This document shows, one piece after another, positions 5,812-9,889 of a stretch of DNA of 9,889 nt (position 1 is its first letter; every line of letters begins with the position of its first letter). The stretch spans positions 1 to 9,889 of the forward strand of contig CAAFZH010000075.1 in the NCBI GenBank assembly GCA_900767495.1, in the 5' to 3' direction. The notes under the pieces were generated by a model. The model had not been told where the DNA came from. It worked only from the letters and a program-made list of their open reading frames with translations, and made no database searches. Origin of the DNA: Clostridia bacterium. Lineage in GTDB: Bacteria > Bacillota > Clostridia > Christensenellales > Borkfalkiaceae. Position numbers and translations under genes: made by a program.

Positions 5812-6954
5812 GTGAGCAAGTTAAAAATTTTGTTTCCGTTCGTGGAGGCGGGTTTCGGACATATTATGACCGAAAAATCCATTGCCGACGCGTTCGAGAA
5901 AAAGTACGGCGATTATTTCGAGATAATTCGTTGCGACTATTACAAAGACTACGGCGAACCCCTCGCCAAGTTTGAAAAAAGACTGTGCGACGAAGTTAAA
6001 AAGTATAACGTCTGCCATTTTTACGGCTATTTAAACATTGCCGCCATGAATTTATGCGGCAGGGGCGGACTTAAATTCGTTATGGAAGATCTTGTAAAGG
6101 ATTCTTACAGGGACGGGTTGAAACGAATGGAAGAAATATCTCCCGACGTGGTTATAAGCACGCATTGGGCTACCAACTATTACGCCGAGCGGTGCGGTAA
6201 GGATATTTACACGGTGATGTACGTACCCGACGCGCACGCCAACAAATTTTTCAGGGATAAGTGCGATTTTACCTGCATTTCCACCGAGGAAGGCTACGAG
6301 CGCGCTTTAAAATTCAAGGAAAGATACAACGTCGAAAACCTCGCGCTTACGCCCATGGCTATAAGAAAAGAGGCGTTCGAGGTGGATACCGATAAGGCTC
6401 GGTTAAAAGCAAAACTCGGCATTGCGGATAAGTTTACCATATACGTAACCGAGGGCGGCTACGGCATAGGTATGCTCGAAAAACTTTGCAAAATGCTCAT
6501 CGAGGAAGATCTGCCCATATCCGTAATAGCGGTATGCGGCAAAAATCCCGAGTTAAAAGCGAGGCTCGACAAATTAAAACCCGGCAAAAATCTTTCCTTT
6601 TATCCTTACGGATTTTGTCAGAATCCGCTCGAACTTATCGCGGTTTCGGATTTGTACCTCGGCAAGAGCGGCAACGGGCTTATGGAGGCGGCGTTTTTCA
6701 ACGTTCCCATAGTGGTAACGCACAGCGCGAACACGATAGAAAGGCTGATTGCCGAGCATTACGTAACCTACGTAAAAGACGCCGTAAGAATTTTCAACGC
6801 CAAAAAGTGCGTAAAGTTTATAAAGAGCGTTTTAGAGGGCGACGAAAAATACGAATCGCTTAAAAACTGTAATCGTCCGAATTTCGGCGGCGAGGGCATA
6901 GCCGACGTAATATTTAAAAAGTTGGACGAAAAATTCAAACTAACCCAAGAGTAA
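5812..6954 (+). CDS. GT28-type glycosyltransferase (MurG/MGDG-synthase-like)
   Basis: The protein has 380 residues and a GT-B layout. The N-terminal half begins with the Rossmann strand KILFPFVEAGFGHIM, whose GFGH (14-17) replaces the usual G-G/N-GH loop. The middle has DVVISTHWATNYYAE and YVPDAHANKFF. The C-terminal half has ITEGG-like IYVTEGGYGIGML, then YPYGFCQNPLELIAVSDLYL (264-283), and the donor-binding GKSGNGLMEAA (284-294) followed by NVPIVV. This is the arrangement of MurG and of processive diacylglycerol glucosyl- or galactosyltransferases such as UgtP. Those use UDP-sugars and a lipid acceptor at the inner membrane face. No transmembrane helix is evident. The start is GTG with AAGG (5800-5803) as SD inside the end of the upstream gene, which suggests coupled translation with the Wzy-like gene. 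A glycolipid or lipid-linked sugar for that enzyme is the natural inference. It is not the essential MurG: the GGTGGH signature is absent. Confidence 0.75.
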   Translation: MSKLKILFPFVEAGFGHIMTEKSIADAFEKKYGDYFEIIRCDYYKDYGEPLAKFEKRLCDEVKKYNVCHFYGYLNIAAMNLCGRGGLKFVMEDLVKDSYRDGLKRMEEISPDVVISTHWATNYYAERCGKDIYTVMYVPDAHANKFFRDKCDFTCISTEEGYERALKFKERYNVENLALTPMAIRKEAFEVDTDKARLKAKLGIADKFTIYVTEGGYGIGMLEKLCKMLIEEDLPISVIAVCGKNPELKARLDKLKPGKNLSFYPYGFCQNPLELIAVSDLYLGKSGNGLMEAAFFNVPIVVTHSANTIERLIAEHYVTYVKDAVRIFNAKKCVKFIKSVLEGDEKYESLKNCNRPNFGGEGIADVIFKKLDEKFKLTQE

Positions 6955-6956
6955 AT

Positions 6957-6988
6957 TTTTGCGCCGCGCCTTTCGGCGCGGCGCAAAA
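6957..6988 (+). terminator. Strong 14-bp hairpin between the glycosyltransferase gene and der
   Basis: The arms 6957-6970 (TTTTGCGCCGCGCC) and 6975-6988 (GGCGCGGCGCAAAA) pair perfectly around a TTTC loop, starting just after the stop codon. GC strength and position suit an intrinsic terminator. On the + strand, however, the stem is followed by ATAATCC with no T run, and the T tract precedes the stem instead. It may work as a 3'-end stabiliser, a processing site or a weak terminator. The der SD lies only 6 nt further on. Confidence 0.5.
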
Positions 6989-7003
6989 TAATCCGGAGTA
7001 AAA

Positions 7004-8320
7004 ATGAGTAAACCTTTGGTTGCCATAGTAGGCAGACCCAACGTGGGCAAATCCACGTTTTTCAACCGCGTAACGGGTCAGAAACTTTCTATAGTGGAGG
7101 ACGTTGCGGGCGTTACGCGCGACAGGCTTTACGCCGACGCGGAATGGTGCGGCAAGACCTTTACGCTTATAGATACGGGCGGTATAGAGATACGCTCCGC
7201 CGACGAAATGTGGCGGCATATAAAACGTCAGGCGGAAATAGCCATCGAAACCGCCACGGTCATAATTTTCTTTTGCGACGCCAAAAGCGGACTTACTTCC
7301 GCCGATTACGACGTTGCCGAAATGCTCCGCAAGTCGGGTAAACCCGTCGTTCTGGCGGTTAATAAACTCGATACTTATAAGGCAGAAGACCTTTTCGAGT
7401 TCTACGGTTTAGGACTCGGCACGCCGTTCGGCATAAGCGCGGAACAAGCCAAGGGCATAGGCGACCTTTTAGACGAGGTTTGTGCCGACTTCCCATCGGA
7501 TGACGAGAAGGGTGAGGACGAGGGACTCAAAATAGCCGTGGTAGGCAAACCCAACGCGGGCAAATCCAGCCTTACCAACGCCCTTCTGGGTTTCGAGCGC
7601 ACTATCGTTTCGGACGTAGCCGGCACTACGCGCGACGCAATCGACACGCCGCTTACTTATAACGGCGAAAAATACACTCTTATAGATACGGCGGGTATCC
7701 GCCGCAAACGCTCGGTAGACGAGGACGTGGAATATTACAGCGTTCTGCGCGCTTTCGGCGCGATTCGCCGCGCGGACGTATGCCTGCTCGTTATCGACGC
7801 GTCTGTCGGCATTACCGAGCAGGACGTAAAAATAGCGGGGTATATCCACGAACAGGGCAAACCGTCCGTTATAGTAATGAATAAGTGGGACGTAATCGAA
7901 AAAGACACCCACACGATAAACGAGTTTGAAAAGAAATTGCAGACCGACCTGGCGTTTATGGATTACTTCAAGTCGATATACGTTTCCGCAAAGACGGGGC
8001 AACGACTCAACAAACTGTTCGCGCTGTGCAAAGAGGTAAAAGCCAACGCGGAAAAGCGTATAACCACGGGTACTTTAAACGAGGTTATCGGCGACGCTAT
8101 CCGCGCCACCGAGCCGCCCTCCAAAAACGGGCGCAGACTTAAAATTTATTACGCCGTGCAGGACGGAGTTTGTCCGCCGTCGTTCGTGTTCTTCGTGAAC
8201 AACGCCGACCTTATGCACTTTTCGTATAAACGCTTTTTAGAAAACACAATCCGCAGGACCTTCGGATTCGAGGGAACGCCCATAAGGCTGTTTATTCGCG
8301 AAAAGTCCGAAAATATTTAA
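7004..8320 (+). CDS. der: GTPase Der (EngA), ribosome assembly factor
   Basis: Der carries two GTPase domains in tandem plus a C-terminal KH-like domain and is needed for maturation of the 50S ribosomal subunit. The 438 residues match the usual length (about 436). Domain 1 has the P-loop GRPNVGKST (10-18), DTGG (57-60) and NKLD (120-123). Domain 2 has GKPNAGKSS (181-189), DTAG (228-231) and NKWD (293-296). An acidic linker (SDDEKGEDEG, 165-174) separates them, and the KH-like domain covers about 350-438, ending with the typical FEGTPIRLFIREK. The second P-loop has Ala where Val is usual, a mild change. GGAG (6995-6998) lies 5 nt before ATG. It directly precedes spoIVA. In Bacillus gpsA lies in between, and in many clostridia plsY and gpsA do. 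Function is confident. Confidence 0.98.
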   Translation: MSKPLVAIVGRPNVGKSTFFNRVTGQKLSIVEDVAGVTRDRLYADAEWCGKTFTLIDTGGIEIRSADEMWRHIKRQAEIAIETATVIIFFCDAKSGLTSADYDVAEMLRKSGKPVVLAVNKLDTYKAEDLFEFYGLGLGTPFGISAEQAKGIGDLLDEVCADFPSDDEKGEDEGLKIAVVGKPNAGKSSLTNALLGFERTIVSDVAGTTRDAIDTPLTYNGEKYTLIDTAGIRRKRSVDEDVEYYSVLRAFGAIRRADVCLLVIDASVGITEQDVKIAGYIHEQGKPSVIVMNKWDVIEKDTHTINEFEKKLQTDLAFMDYFKSIYVSAKTGQRLNKLFALCKEVKANAEKRITTGTLNEVIGDAIRATEPPSKNGRRLKIYYAVQDGVCPPSFVFFVNNADLMHFSYKRFLENTIRRTFGFEGTPIRLFIREKSENI

Positions 8321-8348
8321 CATAAAATCAAAAGTTCTCCCGTATAAT
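8320..8348 (+). promoter_or_regulatory. Candidate spoIVA promoter inside the terminator loop
   Basis: CGTATAAT (8341-8348) resembles the sigma-E -10 CATA(C/T)AAT at 7 of 8 bases. ACATAAA (8320-8326), 14 nt upstream, is a weak -35 (only the MATA part fits). Sigma-E control of spoIVA is established in Bacillus subtilis. TATAAT alone would also suit sigma-A, but no TTGACA-like element is at 16-18 nt. The start would be near 8355. Confidence 0.45.
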
Positions 8349-8390
8349 ATAGCGAGCCGTATCCTTTCGGCACTATGGGAGAATTTTTTT
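8330..8390 (+). terminator. Terminator-like hairpin whose 3' arm is the spoIVA ribosome binding site
   Basis: The arms 8330-8344 and 8374-8388 form a 15-bp stem with two G-U pairs. Its core is TTCTCCC (8335-8341) with GGGAGAA (8377-8383). A small inner hairpin GCCG/CGGC (8356-8359/8368-8371) sits in the 29-nt loop. A run of seven T (8384-8390) follows the core stem and abuts the spoIVA ATG. Position and shape fit a der terminator. GGGAG doubles as the only SD for spoIVA. Confidence 0.65.
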
Positions 8391-9860
8391 ATGGAAAAAT
8401 ACAACGTATACGAGGACGTCGCCAAAAGGACGGACGGCGATATTTACTTAGGAGTGGTAGGTCCTGTGCGCACGGGCAAATCGACTTTCGTAAAGAGGTT
8501 TGCCGAATTGCTTATAATGCCGAACATCTCCGGCAAGAACAAAAAGCAGATTGCCACGGACGAACTGCCGCAGTCGGGAGCGGGTAAAACCATTACCACG
8601 ACCGAGCCGAAATTTATTCCCGGCGAGGCGGTAAAAGTAACCTTGCGCGGCAAGACCACGGCTAAAATGCGGCTTATCGACTGCGTGGGATTTATGGTAG
8701 ACGGCGCGCTCGGCAGCGAGGAAAACGGCGAAAAAAGAATGGTAACAACGCCCTGGAGCAAAGACCCCGTCGCTTTTGAGCAGGCGGCGGAAACAGGCAC
8801 CGATAAGGTGATTAAAGAACATTCCACCATAGGCGTTGTGATAACGCCCGACGGCACGATTACGGAAATAGAGCGCGGCGGGTACGTTGCCGCCGAAGAA
8901 AAAACCGTGGCAAGGTTAAAGGAGATAGGCAAACCTTTCGCGATAGTGGTAAACAGTAAAAATCCGGACGGCAGGGAGTGTCGCGCGCTCGTTTCTTCGC
9001 TCGAAGAAAAATACGGCGTAAGCGTTACCGCCATGGACGTTTTAAACGCAGACGAAAATAAGTTCGGCGAGGTTCTGGAAAAAATTTTAAACGAGTTTCC
9101 CGTGTGCGCCGTGGATATAAATCTGCCCGACTGGCTGCGCGCGTTGCCGCCCGACAATAAGTTGGTAACGGCGATTATAAACCAATTGCATTCCGCGGCA
9201 AAGGGCGTGTTTAAAATGAAGGACTGCCAAAAGTTGGAGGCAGCCGCGGCGGGCGTTGACAGAGTAGTACCCGAGGCTATGCGCGTAAACGCGGGCGACG
9301 GCAGGGCGGAGATAGACCTTGCGCTTGATAAAACGCTTTTCTACGACGTTTTAAGCGACACCTGCGGCGAAACGATAGACGGCGAATATAAACTTATGAG
9401 TTTCGTCCGCGACTTGTCGAAAGCGAAGTGGGAATACGACAGAATTAAAACCGCGCTTGCCGACGCCGAAGAAAAAGGTTACGGCATAGTTTTGCCGAAC
9501 GAAAAAGACGTGCGGGTAGAAAAGCCGCAACTCATTAAAAAAGGCAACAGGTTCGGGGTGAAAATCGACGCCGAAACCGAAAGTCTGCACGTGGTAAAAG
9601 TGGGCGTAAACGCAAGCGTAACGCCTGTATCGGGCAGTAAAAAGCAATGCGAAGAGTTTATGCGCTTTTTAGAGGAAGAGAGCGAGGAAACCTCGCTTAC
9701 CGAGGCAAACGTATTCGGCAGACCGCTCGGCAGTTTAGTGTTGGACGAGGTGAGCGTAAAGACGGGCGCAATGCCCGACGAAACGCGTATAAAAGTGCGT
9801 AAATCGGTAAATAAAATGGTAAACGACGGTAAATATCGTTTCTTTTGTCTGGTATATTAA
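8391..9860 (+). CDS. spoIVA: Stage IV sporulation protein A (SpoIVA), spore coat morphogenetic ATPase
   Basis: SpoIVA binds and hydrolyses ATP and polymerises on the outer forespore membrane, anchored by SpoVM, to form the basement layer of the spore coat. It is made in the mother cell. The 489 residues compare with 492 in Bacillus subtilis. Key positions match by number: Walker A GPVRTGKST (24-32, K30), sensor threonines in GKTITTTEPKF (T70, T71) and the Walker B-like aspartate in RLIDCVG (D97). HSTIGVVITPDGTI and NLPDWLRAL are further family signatures. The middle and C-terminal domains are present, including KTEYD-like KWEYDRIK and GNRFGVKI. The extreme C-terminus (VNDGKYRFFCLVY) departs from the glycine-rich end I recall for Bacillus. 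The SD GGGAG (8377-8381) lies 9 nt before ATG inside a terminator-like stem, so expression probably depends on a local promoter. Nothing recognisable follows in the last 29 nt. Confidence 0.98.
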   Translation: MEKYNVYEDVAKRTDGDIYLGVVGPVRTGKSTFVKRFAELLIMPNISGKNKKQIATDELPQSGAGKTITTTEPKFIPGEAVKVTLRGKTTAKMRLIDCVGFMVDGALGSEENGEKRMVTTPWSKDPVAFEQAAETGTDKVIKEHSTIGVVITPDGTITEIERGGYVAAEEKTVARLKEIGKPFAIVVNSKNPDGRECRALVSSLEEKYGVSVTAMDVLNADENKFGEVLEKILNEFPVCAVDINLPDWLRALPPDNKLVTAIINQLHSAAKGVFKMKDCQKLEAAAAGVDRVVPEAMRVNAGDGRAEIDLALDKTLFYDVLSDTCGETIDGEYKLMSFVRDLSKAKWEYDRIKTALADAEEKGYGIVLPNEKDVRVEKPQLIKKGNRFGVKIDAETESLHVVKVGVNASVTPVSGSKKQCEEFMRFLEEESEETSLTEANVFGRPLGSLVLDEVSVKTGAMPDETRIKVRKSVNKMVNDGKYRFFCLVY

Positions 9861-9889
9861 ATAGTTTTTGGCAAATAGATTGCGGCGGG

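Noticed and set aside
5812..6954. Glycosyltransferase as the peptidoglycan enzyme MurG
   Set aside because: The MurG GGTGGH loop is replaced by EAGFGH and the C-terminal signature is closer to lipid glycosyltransferases.
7469..8002. Long reverse-strand open frame inside der
   Set aside because: It is the antisense shadow of a strongly conserved gene. Its product shows no domain and no start signals.
8444..9157. Reverse-strand open frame of 237 codons inside spoIVA
   Set aside because: It lies wholly opposite conserved spoIVA codons. The Ser/Thr/Pro-rich product is typical of antisense reading of a Gly/Glu-rich gene.

Overview
The window looks like chromosomal DNA from an endospore-forming, probably uncultured clostridial Firmicute. 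The support is a full-length SpoIVA, a CwlD-type cortex amidase, Shine-Dalgarno sites before nearly every gene, and moderate GC content. Assigning a family within Clostridia would be a guess. All recognised genes lie on the + strand.

Region 1 (1-830) is repeat-rich. Two REP-like elements in opposite orientation (13-40 and 88-123) are followed by five copies of a short 'cttcccccgaag ... tcccctatcg' repeat with a hairpin between its two conserved blocks. One copy points forward at 138-181, one is reversed at 586-642, one is forward at 684-720, and two degenerate tandem copies lie at 721-799. The first two copies enclose a small DUF559 (Vsr-like PD-(D/E)XK nuclease fold) gene at 277-585, so the gene sits between inverted repeats. 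Its family-typical N-terminus reads upstream of any usable start codon.

Region 2 (about 820-4275) holds a large secreted or membrane-anchored protein of unknown function (signal peptide, beta-propeller-like body, two SH3-like modules, one C-terminal membrane helix), then a CwlD-like N-acetylmuramoyl-L-alanine amidase with all zinc and catalytic residues. In sporulators CwlD starts muramic-delta-lactam formation in the cortex.

Region 3 (4276-6954) is a two-gene polysaccharide or glycolipid unit: an O-antigen ligase/Wzy-like membrane protein and, 3 nt later, a GT28 (MurG/MGDG-synthase-like) glycosyltransferase. It lies between spore genes and has its own upstream promoter-like and SD-hairpin signals.

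Region 4 (6955-9889) holds a strong 14-bp hairpin, der (the double-GTPase ribosome assembly factor) and spoIVA (the ATPase of the spore coat basement layer). The 70-nt der-spoIVA gap is unusually compact. A terminator-like hairpin has the spoIVA SD in its 3' arm, its T7 tract touches the spoIVA ATG, and a -10-like element sits in its loop. Read-through from der and initiation at spoIVA's own promoter would therefore give opposite structures at the SD. The last 29 nt (9861-9889) hold nothing recognisable.

The best candidates for something undescribed are the DUF559 gene within inverted hairpin repeats, the nested terminator/promoter/SD at der-spoIVA, and the 869-residue protein next to cwlD.
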